A stretch of DNA of 55,428 nucleotides from Azonexus sp. (GTDB taxonomy: Bacteria > Pseudomonadota > Gammaproteobacteria > Burkholderiales > Rhodocyclaceae). The position numbers and the translations under genes are program-made. The notes under the pieces were generated by a model. The model ran no database searches and had not been told where the DNA came from. It saw only the letters and a list, made by a program, of their open reading frames with translations. Positions 8,384 through 17,198 of this stretch are shown one piece after another (the first letter of the stretch is position 1; each line of letters starts with the position of its first letter). Location: positions 1 through 55,428 of the forward strand of contig JAISPT010000038.1 of the NCBI GenBank assembly GCA_031274715.1, given 5' to 3'.

Positions 8384-9040
8384 ATGAAGCGTCTAGCCCT
8401 GCTCGCGCTGGTGGTGGTCGCCGGGTGCACGACGGTGCCGCCGACCAATATCCATCAGCCGATGACGGCCCGGCCACCGTTGCGCAACGAGGTGCCGGCA
8501 GCCAATGGCGCGATCTGGCAGGCCGGCCAGACCCGGCCGCTGTTCGAAGATCGCCGAGCACGCTACGTCGGCGATACGATTACCATCCGCATTGTCGAGA
8601 GCACCAACGCTACCACCAGCTCGAACAACAAGGTGGCTAAGGCCGGCGGCGTCACGGCCTCGGTCAATGCAATAGCCGGTCTGCCCGGCAAGGGTCTACA
8701 AGGCATGAACCTCGATGCCAGCAGCAACAACACCTTCAGCGGCAGTGGCCAGGCCGCCAACAACAACGTGTTCACCGGCAACATGACGGCCACGGTGATC
8801 GAGGTGTTGCCCAATGGCAATTTGCTGGTCTCCGGCGAGAAGCAGGTGGCGATCGGGCAGGAGCAGGAATATGTGCGCATTTCCGGCATCGTCAATCCCA
8901 GTTTCATCGATACTCTGAATACCGTCCCGTCCTCGGCGGTGGCCGATGCCCGGATCGAGTACAAGTCCTCCGGACAGGTCAGCGAAAGCCAGGTCATGGG
9001 TTGGTTGGCACGTTTCTTCCTTAGCGTCTTGCCATTCTAG
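8384..9040 (+). CDS. flgH: FlgH, L-ring lipoprotein
   Basis: 218 aa. The signal peptide MKRLALLALVVVAGC ends in a lipobox with C15 as the lipidated cysteine. Downstream are the FlgH motifs LFEDRRARYVGDTITIRIVE and NGNLLVSGEKQVAIGQEQEY. It forms the L ring in the outer membrane around the rod. The length matches the family. It is preceded by the Shine-Dalgarno GAGGTG. Confidence 0.97.
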   Translation: MKRLALLALVVVAGCTTVPPTNIHQPMTARPPLRNEVPAANGAIWQAGQTRPLFEDRRARYVGDTITIRIVESTNATTSSNNKVAKAGGVTASVNAIAGLPGKGLQGMNLDASSNNTFSGSGQAANNNVFTGNMTATVIEVLPNGNLLVSGEKQVAIGQEQEYVRISGIVNPSFIDTLNTVPSSAVADARIEYKSSGQVSESQVMGWLARFFLSVLPF

Positions 9041-9064
9041 GAAATCTCCCAGCGGAGGCGGAAC

Positions 9065-10171
9065 ATGATCGGGAATGATGGCAAATGCAGCGGCAAATGG
9101 TACCGGCAGGCGGCAATCGTCGCCGCCCTGCTGCTGCCGCTGTGCGGCCAGCCTGTCCTGGCCGAGCGGGTCAAGGATCTGGCTTCGGTGCAGGGCGTGC
9201 GCCAGAACCAGTTAATCGGCTACGGCCTAGTGGTCGGTTTGGACAATACCGGCGACCAGACGACGCAAACGCCGTTTACCACCCAAGCGATCGGCAACAT
9301 GTTGTCGCAGATGGGCGTCAATCTGAGCGCCGACCAGGCGCAGAGGTTGCAGTTGAGGAACGTCGCGGCGGTAATGCTGACTGCCTCGCTGCCGCCCTTC
9401 GCCCGTCCCGGCCAGGAAATCGACGTGACCGTCTCGTCGATGGGCAACGCCAAGAGCTTGCGCGGCGGTACCCTGCTGATGACCCAGTTGAAAGGCGCCG
9501 ATGGTCAGGTGTACGCGGTGGCTCAGGGCAATGTGCTGGTTGGCGGCGTCGGCGCTACTTCCGGCAACTCCAGGGTCACCGTCAATCATCTGGCGGCCGG
9601 CCGCATTCCCGGTGGCGCCACCGTCGAGCGGGCGGTGGCGACGCCGGTCGGGCAGGGCGGCTATGTTTATTACGAACTGGGCGAAACCGATTTCGGCAAT
9701 GCCCAGGCCGTGGTCGAAGCGATCAACCAGGCCGTGGGCCAGGGCACGGCGCAGGCGCTCGACGGCCGCCGCGTTGCGGTTCGGGCGCCGGACGATCCGG
9801 GGGCGCGGGTGGCTTTCCTGGGCCGTATCGACAATCTGGAGATTCACCGTGTCGCCGGCATCGCCAAGGTGGTCATCAATCCGCGCACCGGCTCGGTGGT
9901 GATGAACCAGCGCGTCACCATCGAACCCTGTTCCGTGGCGCACGGCAACCTGTCGGTGGTGGTCGAGGGGGCGCAGCCGCTGATCGCCCAACCCGCCGGC
10001 ATAGAGGTTAGACAGGAAGGCAACAGCCTGATCGCCGTCAAGGCCGGGGCCAACCTCGCCGACGTGGTTAAAGCGCTGAACGCCCTCGGTGCCAATCCGC
10101 TCGACCTGCTGGCTATCCTCCAGGCCATGAAATCGGCCGGCGCGCTACGTGCCGACCTCGAAGTGATTTAA
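9065..10171 (+). CDS. flgI: FlgI, P-ring protein
   Basis: 368 aa. An N-terminal Sec signal (hydrophobic core about 17-33) is followed by the highly conserved VQGVRQNQLIGYGLVVGLD. GGTLLMTQLKGADGQVYAVA and the C-terminal ADVVKALNALGANPLDLLAI are also present. It forms the periplasmic P ring in the peptidoglycan layer, assembled with the help of FlgA. It lies 24 bp after flgH and 8 bp before flgJ. Confidence 0.97.
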   Translation: MIGNDGKCSGKWYRQAAIVAALLLPLCGQPVLAERVKDLASVQGVRQNQLIGYGLVVGLDNTGDQTTQTPFTTQAIGNMLSQMGVNLSADQAQRLQLRNVAAVMLTASLPPFARPGQEIDVTVSSMGNAKSLRGGTLLMTQLKGADGQVYAVAQGNVLVGGVGATSGNSRVTVNHLAAGRIPGGATVERAVATPVGQGGYVYYELGETDFGNAQAVVEAINQAVGQGTAQALDGRRVAVRAPDDPGARVAFLGRIDNLEIHRVAGIAKVVINPRTGSVVMNQRVTIEPCSVAHGNLSVVVEGAQPLIAQPAGIEVRQEGNSLIAVKAGANLADVVKALNALGANPLDLLAILQAMKSAGALRADLEVI

Positions 10172-10179
10172 AACCTGAT

Positions 10180-11148
10180 ATGGCGATCAAGATTCAGGAC
10201 ACCCCGAACCGGGCAGCATTCGACGTCCAGTCGGCGCAGGATTTACGCGGCCAGTTCGCGCGCAACCCGCAGGAAGGTCTGAAGGCCGCGGCGCAGCAGT
10301 TCGAACAGATGTTTCTCCAGATGGTGATGAAGAGTATGCGCGACACCGTGCCACAGGACGGTCCGCTCAACAGTGACCAGACGCGTTTTTACACCTCCCT
10401 GCTCGACCAGCAGATGGCGCATGATCTAGCGACCCGTGGCAACGGCGTCGGTTTTGCCCGGTTGATCGAGCAGCAGCTCGGACGTACCGTTGCTACCGGC
10501 AAGGATTTGGCGGCGCCGGGCGAGGAGGCGGCAAAGACTGCCGGCAATGCGTTGCCGCTCGCTGCTTCCGACGGCCGGCATTTGCGCCACTCGCCGGTAC
10601 TTGGCCATTTGCCGACCTCGGCTGCCTACGCCGCGCAGCAGAAGATGGCCACGCCGGACAGCGATGGTGATGTCCCAGCGACGGCCCGCGATTTTGCCAA
10701 CCGAGTCTGGCCGCATGCGGTCGAAGCCTCGCGCTCGACCGGCATCCCGCCGCAGTTCCTGGTTGCCCATTCAGCGCTCGAAAGCGGCTGGGGGCGTAGC
10801 GAAATCCGCCATCCCGACGGCTCGTCCAGCCACAACCTGTTCGGCATCAAGGCCGGCAAGGGCTGGACGGGGCCGACCGTCGAGGCGACTACCACCGAAT
10901 ACGTGAACGGTCAGCCGCAGCAGGTGGTCGAGCGCTTCCGCGCCTATGCTTCCTACGCCGAAAGTTTCCGCGATTACGCTGGGCTGCTGCGCGACAGCGC
11001 GCGCTATAGCAGCGTCATCGGTGCTCAGAATGGCACGGAGTTTGCTCGACGTTTGCAGCAGGCAGGGTATGCGACCGATCCGATGTACGCCGACAAGCTG
11101 GCCCGTATCATCAACGGCCCGACCCTGCGCCAGGCGCTGATTGGTTGA
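10180..11148 (+). CDS. flgJ: FlgJ, rod cap and peptidoglycan hydrolase
   Basis: 322 aa with both modules of a bifunctional FlgJ. The N-terminal rod-binding domain (about 20-100) has KAAAQQFEQMFLQMVMKSM. A linker leads to a C-terminal glucosaminidase domain (about 165-320) with VAHSALESGWG, where E201 is the expected catalytic acid, then NLFGIKAG. It caps the growing rod and opens the peptidoglycan. It is the last gene of the flgB operon; a separate sigma-28 promoter for flgK begins 9 bp after its stop. Confidence 0.96.
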   Translation: MAIKIQDTPNRAAFDVQSAQDLRGQFARNPQEGLKAAAQQFEQMFLQMVMKSMRDTVPQDGPLNSDQTRFYTSLLDQQMAHDLATRGNGVGFARLIEQQLGRTVATGKDLAAPGEEAAKTAGNALPLAASDGRHLRHSPVLGHLPTSAAYAAQQKMATPDSDGDVPATARDFANRVWPHAVEASRSTGIPPQFLVAHSALESGWGRSEIRHPDGSSSHNLFGIKAGKGWTGPTVEATTTEYVNGQPQQVVERFRAYASYAESFRDYAGLLRDSARYSSVIGAQNGTEFARRLQQAGYATDPMYADKLARIINGPTLRQALIG

Positions 11149-11156
11149 AGCGTCGC

Positions 11157-11183
11157 TAAACTTTGCGGCCGATCGGTCGTTAA
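11157..11183 (+). promoter_or_regulatory. Sigma-28 promoter of flgKL
   Basis: TAAACTTT (11157-11164), an 11-base spacer, then GTCGTTAA (11176-11183). The spacing is exact and only two positions depart from TAAAGTTT-N11-GCCGTTAA. It lies in the 50-bp gap between flgJ and flgK. Confidence 0.82.
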
Positions 11184-11201
11184 CCTCATAAGAGGTGAAT
11201 G

Positions 11202-13220
11202 ATGAGTTCAGGAATTTTCAGTATCGGTGTCAGCGGTCTCAATGCAGCCCAACTTGGCTTGCTGGCGACCAACCATAACATCGTCAATGCCAATACGCCC
11301 GGCTATACCCGGCAGCGTACGGTACAGGCAACCAATGTCGCGCTGATGAGCGGCGCCGGTGCGATCGGCCAGGGCGTCCATGTCCAGACGATCGAGCGCC
11401 TATATAGCTCCTTCGTGACGCAACAACTCAATACGGCGCAGAGCAGGGTCAGCCAGCTCGATGCCTTCTATAGCCAGATCAGGCAGATCGACAACCTGTT
11501 GGCCGATTCCAGCGCCGGCCTGTCGCCGGCGTTGCAGGATTTCTTCTCCGGTGTCCAGCAGGTGGCTTCCAATCCGTCGCTGCTGCCGGCGCGGCAGGCC
11601 CTGATTTCCTCGGCACAGACGTTGGCCGAGCGCTTCCATGCCATGACCACCCGGCTGTCCGAAATCCGCAACGAGGTCAATAGCCGCGTCACCAGCGCGG
11701 TTTCGGACATCAACAGCTATGCCTCGCTGATTGCCGACCTGAACCAGCGCATCATCGTTTCCCAGGCTGGTTCCGGGCAGCCGGCCAACGATTTACTCGA
11801 CCGCCGCGACCTGCTGATCAACGAATTGAACCAGTTGGTCCAGGTGACGACCGTGACCAATTCGGACGGCAGCTTCAACGTCTTCATCGGTACCGGCCAG
11901 CCGCTGGTGCTCGGCACGACGGCGCAGCAGTTGGCGGCAATACCGTCGGCGGACGACCCGACGAAAATCGTGGTCGGCCTGAAGTTGGCGAACGGTACGC
12001 TGGAATTGCCGGAATCCCTGATCACCGGTGGCCAACTGGGCGGCCTGATCTCCTTCCGCGCCGGTTCGCTCGATACGGTCCAGAATAACCTGGGGCGCCT
12101 GGCGGCTTCGCTCAGCCTCACCTTCAACGCCCAACTCGGCCTCGGCCAGGATCTGACCGGGCGCATCGCTGGGGATAGCGGTTTCGTCGGGGATCTGTTC
12201 TCGATCACCACGGCGACCCCGTTGTCGATCCTGCCCAATGTCAGGAACACCGGCAGCGGCAGCCTGTCGGCCACCTTCTCGCCGCCGGTGGCGCCGAATC
12301 CTCCCAATTTCGCTGGTAATTTCTACACCGAACAGATGCCCAGCGATTACAAAATCGCCTTTGGTCCGGGCGCCGGCGATTACACGGTTACCCGCCTCAG
12401 CGACAACGCTCAAGTGGCTGCCGGCAACGGCATCGGGACAATCAGCTTCGATGGCATCGACCTGAATATCACGGCGCTGGGCAACAACGGCGACAGCTTT
12501 GTGCTCAAGCCCTATGCCGATGCCGCCCAGTCGCTGTCGGTCAATGCGAGCATCGCCACCGATCCGCGGCTGATTGCCGCGGCGGGGCCGGTCGGCGTGA
12601 CGCCCGATATTGCCAACACCGGCGCCTTCACCATTTCCCAAGGCGTGGTCGGCATCGGCTACAGCACGGCGAACGTACCGGCAAACCTGCAGCTATCGGC
12701 AACCGACCTGCAAGGCGTGCCGGGTACCTGGACAGCGGTCTATTCGGACGGCAGCCAAGTCACCGGCACCGGCAACATCGCGCTGGCCAACGGCTCGGCC
12801 AACCTGACCGGCTTTGGCTTCGACAACATGTATTTCACCGTCGCCGGCACGCCGCCGGCCGCCGGTACCGATACTTTCGTCATCGACCGCAATACGAATG
12901 GCATCCAGGACGGACGCAATGCCCTCTTGCTCGCCAACCTGCAAACGCAGAGCACCATGGATGGCGGCACCGCGAACTACCAGGCGGCCTACGGCAGGCT
13001 CGTCGCCGACAACGGCATCCGCACGCGCGAAGTGAAGGTCCAGCTCGACGCCCAGACGGTGGTCCTGCAGCAGGCCCAGGCGACGCGGGAAGCTTTGTCC
13101 GGCGTCAATCTGGATGAAGAGGCGGCCAACCTGCTGAAATACCAGCAAGCCTATCAGGCCGCAGCGAAGACTATCGAGATCGGCAACAGCTTGTTCCAAA
13201 CCATCCTGTCGCTCCGCTAA
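11202..13220 (+). CDS. flgK: FlgK, hook-filament junction protein 1
   Basis: 672 aa from ATG 11202, which is better spaced from AGAGG (11191-11195) than the adjacent ATG 11199. The N-terminus has the FlgK signature SGLNAAQLGLLATNHNIVNA and NTPGYTRQR. The C-terminus has SGVNLDEEAANLLKYQQAYQ. The middle (roughly 330-590) is extended compared with the about 550 residues of enterobacterial FlgK and is rich in Gly, Thr and Asn, as in surface-exposed domains. It joins hook and filament. It is a late gene behind its own sigma-28 promoter and is exported with FlgN. Confidence 0.96.
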   Translation: MSSGIFSIGVSGLNAAQLGLLATNHNIVNANTPGYTRQRTVQATNVALMSGAGAIGQGVHVQTIERLYSSFVTQQLNTAQSRVSQLDAFYSQIRQIDNLLADSSAGLSPALQDFFSGVQQVASNPSLLPARQALISSAQTLAERFHAMTTRLSEIRNEVNSRVTSAVSDINSYASLIADLNQRIIVSQAGSGQPANDLLDRRDLLINELNQLVQVTTVTNSDGSFNVFIGTGQPLVLGTTAQQLAAIPSADDPTKIVVGLKLANGTLELPESLITGGQLGGLISFRAGSLDTVQNNLGRLAASLSLTFNAQLGLGQDLTGRIAGDSGFVGDLFSITTATPLSILPNVRNTGSGSLSATFSPPVAPNPPNFAGNFYTEQMPSDYKIAFGPGAGDYTVTRLSDNAQVAAGNGIGTISFDGIDLNITALGNNGDSFVLKPYADAAQSLSVNASIATDPRLIAAAGPVGVTPDIANTGAFTISQGVVGIGYSTANVPANLQLSATDLQGVPGTWTAVYSDGSQVTGTGNIALANGSANLTGFGFDNMYFTVAGTPPAAGTDTFVIDRNTNGIQDGRNALLLANLQTQSTMDGGTANYQAAYGRLVADNGIRTREVKVQLDAQTVVLQQAQATREALSGVNLDEEAANLLKYQQAYQAAAKTIEIGNSLFQTILSLR

Positions 13221-13235
13221 AAAGGAGTCATCATC

Positions 13236-14195
13236 ATGCGCCTCAGTACCTCCCAGATATTCAATTCCGGCACCACCGGCATGCAGAATCTGCAGTACGG
13301 CCTGTACAAGATACAGCAGCAGATGTCGAGCGGGCGCCGTATCCTGTCGCCCGCGGATGATCCGATTGGCGCTACCCAGGCGCTCCAGGTGACCCAGTCG
13401 AAAGGGATCAATGAGCAGTTCCTGAAAAATATCGGCGAAGCGACGAGCAAGCTCAATCTGCTCGATTCGACGCTGAGCGGCGTCGAGCAAGAGTTGCAGG
13501 TGATCCTCGAACGCGCCGTGCAGGCCGGCAATGCCAGCTTAAGCGACGAGCAGCGCGGCATGATCGCCGAGGAACTGAGGCAGCGCATGTCCAGCCTGAT
13601 CAGCCTCGGCAATACCAAGGATGGCACCGGGCTTTACATCTTCGCCGGTTTCAAATCGGCGACCCAGCCTTTCCAGGTCGATCCCGGCGCCACGCCGCCC
13701 TATTCGCTGGCTTCCGGCACGCATGTCGGCTACAGCGGCGATGGCGGCGTCGAGACCTTGCAGGTCAGCGGCTCGCGGACCATAGCCACCTCGGAAAACG
13801 GCCTCGGCGTGTTCATGCAGGTGCGCGATGCCCAGGGCAATCCGACCGGGCGCAGCATGTTCGACAGCCTGCAAAACATGATCGACATACTCGATCCGGC
13901 CAGCGGCATCCCCTTCACCACCGCTGCCTACGAGCAGGCGCTTGGCGACACGAACGCGTCGGTCGCCCATCTATCGACCGTCCGCGCCTCGGTTGGCGCC
14001 CGCCTGCAGTCGCTCGACAGCATGGCGACCACGGCCAACGACAGCGACTATCTGTACAAGGTCCGTCTGTCCGAATTGCAGGATCTCGACTATTACGATG
14101 CCGCTTCCCAATTGGCGCAGCTGCAACTGCAACTGGAGGCGGCGCAATTGTCGTTCAAGCAGACCAGCCAGCTGAGCCTGTTCAACATCCTATGA
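13236..14195 (+). CDS. flgL: FlgL, hook-filament junction protein 3
   Basis: 319 aa. The flagellin-like N-terminal helix has QNLQYGLYKIQQQMSSGRRI followed by SPADDPIGATQAL. The C-terminal helix is AQLQLQLEAAQLSFKQTSQL. FlgL forms the distal junction ring on which FliC polymerises. It starts 15 bp after flgK with AAGGAG upstream. Its stop overlaps the ATG of the next gene by four bases. Confidence 0.96.
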   Translation: MRLSTSQIFNSGTTGMQNLQYGLYKIQQQMSSGRRILSPADDPIGATQALQVTQSKGINEQFLKNIGEATSKLNLLDSTLSGVEQELQVILERAVQAGNASLSDEQRGMIAEELRQRMSSLISLGNTKDGTGLYIFAGFKSATQPFQVDPGATPPYSLASGTHVGYSGDGGVETLQVSGSRTIATSENGLGVFMQVRDAQGNPTGRSMFDSLQNMIDILDPASGIPFTTAAYEQALGDTNASVAHLSTVRASVGARLQSLDSMATTANDSDYLYKVRLSELQDLDYYDAASQLAQLQLQLEAAQLSFKQTSQLSLFNIL

Positions 14196-14662
14196 GGGCC
14201 GTGGCGATCGCTTTCCTGATCGGTGGTGCGCTAGCGCTGGGTGCCTGCGGATCGCCCGGCTCCAATCCGTCGCCGCTGTTTCCCGACAAAAAGCTCCAGT
14301 TGACTGGGGAAACCGGCATCAAGCTGTCCTCGCTGGTCAACGCCGCGGTGGTCGCCGCCGCCATCTACGTGGTGTACGACCCACTGGCGCCGAACTGGGA
14401 GGTCGAGGAACAGCGCCTGAGCGGCGACAGCTATCGCCTGTCGATGAAGATGAAGCGCTTCCATACCGGCGGCGCCGGCGAGTCGATCCAGGTGCTCAAG
14501 CGGCGGGCCAGCGCCTTGCAAGAGCAGAATGGCTATCACGGCTACCAGATCGTCGAATATACCGAGGGCATCGATTCGCAGACCCTTGGCGCCCGGCGCG
14601 TGGCCGAAGGCCTGATCCGCCTGGTGCAGCAGGAACAAGCCGACTCCTTCCTGCAGAACTAA
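14192..14662 (+). CDS. Small lipoprotein, function unknown, coupled to flgL
   Basis: 156 aa. The signal peptide ends in a lipobox (LGAC, C19), and the following G20 predicts an outer-membrane location. The mature part has a short hydrophobic segment (LVNAAVVAAAIYVVY, about 49-63) and a charged C-terminal domain with GYHGYQIVEYTEGIDS. No catalytic motif is visible and I do not recognise the family. Its ATG overlaps the flgL stop (ATGA), so it should be translated with flgL from the sigma-28 promoter. This suggests a late flagellar or envelope role, for instance near the L ring. Confidence 0.8.
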   Translation: MRAVAIAFLIGGALALGACGSPGSNPSPLFPDKKLQLTGETGIKLSSLVNAAVVAAAIYVVYDPLAPNWEVEEQRLSGDSYRLSMKMKRFHTGGAGESIQVLKRRASALQEQNGYHGYQIVEYTEGIDSQTLGARRVAEGLIRLVQQEQADSFLQN

Positions 14663-14689
14663 TGTGCCCGCGATTTGCGGGACAGCACA
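14663..14689. terminator. Possible bidirectional hairpin between convergent units
   Basis: CCCGC-GATTT-GCGGG (14667-14681) is extended by TGTG/CACA with a 4-base bulge. It fills the 27-bp gap between the convergent lipoprotein and fliR genes. There is no T-run on either side, so intrinsic termination is uncertain. Confidence 0.35.
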
Positions 14690-15469
14690 CTAACGGACTA
14701 CGGCGAAGCCGAGCATCGCACCGAGAGCAATTTCGAACACTGCCTGGATTGGTGCGGCCAGGTAGTGCAGGCTGATCGAGAGGGCGAAGAAACCGCCGAG
14801 CAGGGTCAGCGGAAAACCGAGGGCGAAGATGTTCAACTGCGGCGCCGCCCGCGTCAGCACGGCCAGGGCCAGATTGGTGATCATCAGCGCTACCGCCACC
14901 GGCAGCGCCAGTAGCAGGCCGGCCGAGAAAATGTGGCTGCCCAGCCGCACCAGGTTCCCCCACGAATCCGCCGCCAGCGGCGTCGCGCTGACCGGTATGG
15001 CGACGAAGCTCTGTGCCAGCGTGGCGAAGTACAGCAGATGGCCGTTCATCGCCAGCAGCAGCAGGTAGGCGATGAGGTCGACGAAATTGGCAACCACTGG
15101 CGTCTGCGAGCCGCGCAACGGATCGTAGAAGGTGGCGAAGCCGAGGCCCATCTGGAAACCCATGAATTCGCCGGCCACGTCGAAGGCGGAGAAAACGATG
15201 CGGGCGGCGAAACCCATGCCGATGCCGACCAGCATCTGTTGCAGCATGATCCATAGGCCGGCCAGCGTCGCCGGCGGCACCGCGGGCATTGGCGGCAGGA
15301 CGGGGGCGATGGCCAGTGTGATCGCCAACCCGAGCATCAGTCGGGTGCGCTGCGGAACGACCGCCATACTCCACAGCGGGGCGGTGGCAGCGAAGCCGAA
15401 AATGCGGGCCAGCGGAAAGATGAAGGCGGCGATCCAGGCGTCGATCTGCGCCGAATCGATGCTGATCAT
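14690..15469 (-). CDS. fliR: FliR, flagellar export gate membrane protein
   Basis: 259 aa with about six hydrophobic segments. Family motifs include RIFGFAATAPLWS and the conserved GEFMGFQMGLGFATFYDP. FliR forms the export gate with FliP and FliQ in the inner membrane. In most genomes fliQ and fliR touch; here a 214-bp nested inverted repeat separates the fliQ stop from the fliR start. It is the last gene of the fliF-to-fliR unit and converges on the flgL-lipoprotein gene. Confidence 0.95.
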   Translation of the reverse strand: MISIDSAQIDAWIAAFIFPLARIFGFAATAPLWSMAVVPQRTRLMLGLAITLAIAPVLPPMPAVPPATLAGLWIMLQQMLVGIGMGFAARIVFSAFDVAGEFMGFQMGLGFATFYDPLRGSQTPVVANFVDLIAYLLLLAMNGHLLYFATLAQSFVAIPVSATPLAADSWGNLVRLGSHIFSAGLLLALPVAVALMITNLALAVLTRAAPQLNIFALGFPLTLLGGFFALSISLHYLAAPIQAVFEIALGAMLGFAVVR

Positions 15470-15475
15470 GACCTG

Positions 15476-15689
15476 GAGCGGTTTCGGTTCATATGCTTAC
15501 AGCCTTCCCGCAAAACCGGTCGACCGCAGTTTCCTTGTCATTCCCGCGCGCTCTTGGCGGGAATCCAGTGGCTTACCGCCTCGCGTAGCGGAGCATGGTC
15601 ATGGCCGGAAAAGCAAAGTCGCTGGATTCCCGCCAGAAATATGCGGGAATGACGGAATCGGAGCCGTAAGCACATGAGAAAAACCGCTC
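15476..15689. repeat. Nested inverted-repeat (MITE/REPIN-like) element between fliQ and fliR
   Basis: The outer arms (15476-15504 and 15660-15689) are imperfect inverted repeats sharing GAGCGGTTT and GCTTAC. The inner arms (15537-15568 and 15622-15653) are 32-base inverted repeats matching at about 26 positions. Each inner arm is itself a hairpin of the form ATTCCCGC-N9-GGCGGGAAT, similar in pattern to neisserial dRS3 repeats (ATTCCC-N8-GGGAAT). The element has no coding capacity. Its right end runs into the fliQ stop codon and its left end lies 6 bp upstream of the fliR ATG. Confidence 0.85.
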
Positions 15690-15958
15690 TAACCGATCAG
15701 TTGCGGAATGCTGCTGAACAGGCGCTGGATGAAATCGACCATGTATTGCAGCATCCACGGCCCGAACACCAGGATGACGACGAACATGGAGATCAGCTTG
15801 GGTACGAATTGCAGCGTCGACTCGTTGATCTGCGTGGCGGCCTGGAAAACGCTGACGATCAGACCGACGGTCAGGGCCGTCAGGAGAATCGGGGCGGCGA
15901 GGACCATGGCGACCTGGATCGCCTGGCGGCCGATTTCCATGACGACGCCCGGCGTCAT
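15689..15958 (-). CDS. fliQ: FliQ, flagellar export gate membrane protein
   Basis: 89 aa, the usual size, with two transmembrane helices and the motif AAPILLTALTVGLIVSVFQAATQI. It is a small subunit of the FliPQR export gate. Its ATG overlaps the fliP stop by four bases. Its TAG stop is the first base triplet of the inverted-repeat element at 15476-15689. Confidence 0.96.
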   Translation of the reverse strand: MTPGVVMEIGRQAIQVAMVLAAPILLTALTVGLIVSVFQAATQINESTLQFVPKLISMFVVILVFGPWMLQYMVDFIQRLFSSIPQLIG

Positions 15959-16698
15959 GGTGTGAAGCTCTGGATCAGCGAGCCGATCACCAGATGCCAG
16001 CCGTCGACCAGCACGAACAGCATCAGTTTGAACGGCAGGGCGACCATGATCGGCGACATCATCATCATACCCATCGACATTAGCATGCTGGCCACGACCA
16101 TGTCGATGACCAGGAAGGGAATGAACAGGATGAAGCCGATCTGGAAGGCGGTTTTCAATTCACTGATGACAAAGGCCGGGACCAGCACGCGTAGCGGGAT
16201 ATCGTCCGGTTTTTCAAAACGCTCGGCCTTGGCGATACCGGCAAATAGCGCCAGGTCCGATTCGCGCGTCTGCTTGAGCATGAAGCCGCGTAGCGGCACC
16301 ACTGCCCGCTCGGCGGCTTGCATCACGTTGATGCGATTTTCCGACAGCGGCAGGTAGGCCTCGGCATAGATACGGTCGAGCACCGGGCTCATGACGAAGA
16401 ACGTAAGGAACAGCGATAGGCCGATCACCACTTGGCCGGGTGGCGAGGTCTGGGTGCCGAGCGCAGTGCGCAAGAGCGCCAGCACGATCACGATGCGGGT
16501 GAAGCCGGACATCATCAGCACCATTGCCGGGATGAAAGTCAGCGCCGTCAGCAGCAGCAGCGTCTCGATGGTCAGCGAGTAGGTCGTGCCACCGCCGGCG
16601 GCTGGCGTGCTGGTGATGGCCGGAAAGCCGCTGACCTGGGCCAGGGCCAGCCCGGCCGGCAGCAACAAGGCGAGGAGGGCGAACAGGCGCTTATTCAT
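15955..16698 (-). CDS. fliP: FliP, flagellar export gate membrane protein
   Basis: 247 aa with a cleavable signal peptide (MNKRLFALLALLLPAGLALA), typical of FliP, then about four transmembrane helices. Family motifs SPPGQVVIGLSLFLTFFVMS and GWHLVIGSLIQSF are present. The start at 16698 is set by overlap with the fliO end (CATGAATAA). FliP is the core of the export gate. Confidence 0.96.
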   Translation of the reverse strand: MNKRLFALLALLLPAGLALAQVSGFPAITSTPAAGGGTTYSLTIETLLLLTALTFIPAMVLMMSGFTRIVIVLALLRTALGTQTSPPGQVVIGLSLFLTFFVMSPVLDRIYAEAYLPLSENRINVMQAAERAVVPLRGFMLKQTRESDLALFAGIAKAERFEKPDDIPLRVLVPAFVISELKTAFQIGFILFIPFLVIDMVVASMLMSMGMMMMSPIMVALPFKLMLFVLVDGWHLVIGSLIQSFTP

Positions 16699-17095
16699 GG
16701 GTGGCATTACCCCGCTCGCCGATGCTGTGCAGCCACTGGGCGAATGAGCGCTGGCCGGCTGCCTCGGCCGCTGGCAGCTCGCCCTTGGCCAATCGGTGCA
16801 GGGTGCGAATTTGCCCGGGGACAATGCCGATCACCAGCCATTCCTCGCCGACTTCGAGCAGCACGATGCGCTCGCGCGGCCCCAGCGCGACGCCACCGAT
16901 GACGTGCATGCCGCCTTGGCCGAAGCCTTTGCCGCCGCTGACCTTGCGCGCCAGCCAGGCAGCCCCGACCAGCAGGGAAACGATCAGGGCCAGCGCGAAA
17001 CCAGCTTGCGCATAGGTGCCGATGGAAATGCCGGGGACGGCTGTGTCGGCGGCAGCCGCCGACAGGGGGAAAAATAAGAGGATGATGCGCAGCAA
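16691..17095 (-). CDS. fliO: FliO, flagellar biosynthesis protein
   Basis: 134 aa. The short N-terminal hydrophobic segment (LRIILLFFPLSAAAA) looks like a signal peptide, followed by one transmembrane helix (about 27-49). A cytoplasmic domain has LGPRERIVLLEVGEEWLVIG, the FliO signature. FliO assists assembly of the FliP ring. No ATG is available and the frame appears to start at TTG 17095 without a clear ribosome site. Its 3' end overlaps fliP by 8 bp. Confidence 0.88.
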   Translation of the reverse strand: MLRIILLFFPLSAAAADTAVPGISIGTYAQAGFALALIVSLLVGAAWLARKVSGGKGFGQGGMHVIGGVALGPRERIVLLEVGEEWLVIGIVPGQIRTLHRLAKGELPAAEAAGQRSFAQWLHSIGERGNATHE

Positions 17096-17198
17096 GGAGA
17101 AAGGCCCGTCACACGATGTGGTCAGAGCGCTATCTTAAACCTGGAAACGGCAGTTGACCGCTGCTTATCTTCGGAAACGCCACAGCAAACCAGATCGA

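Noticed and set aside
15537..15653. CRISPR-like or phage attachment repeats
   Set aside because: There are only two arms in inverted orientation with no spacers; the structure fits a REPIN/MITE instead.
17090..17198. Possible frameshift at the fliO start because no ATG exists
   Set aside because: The hydrophobic leader is in frame with the FliO domain, and a TTG start explains it without a frameshift.
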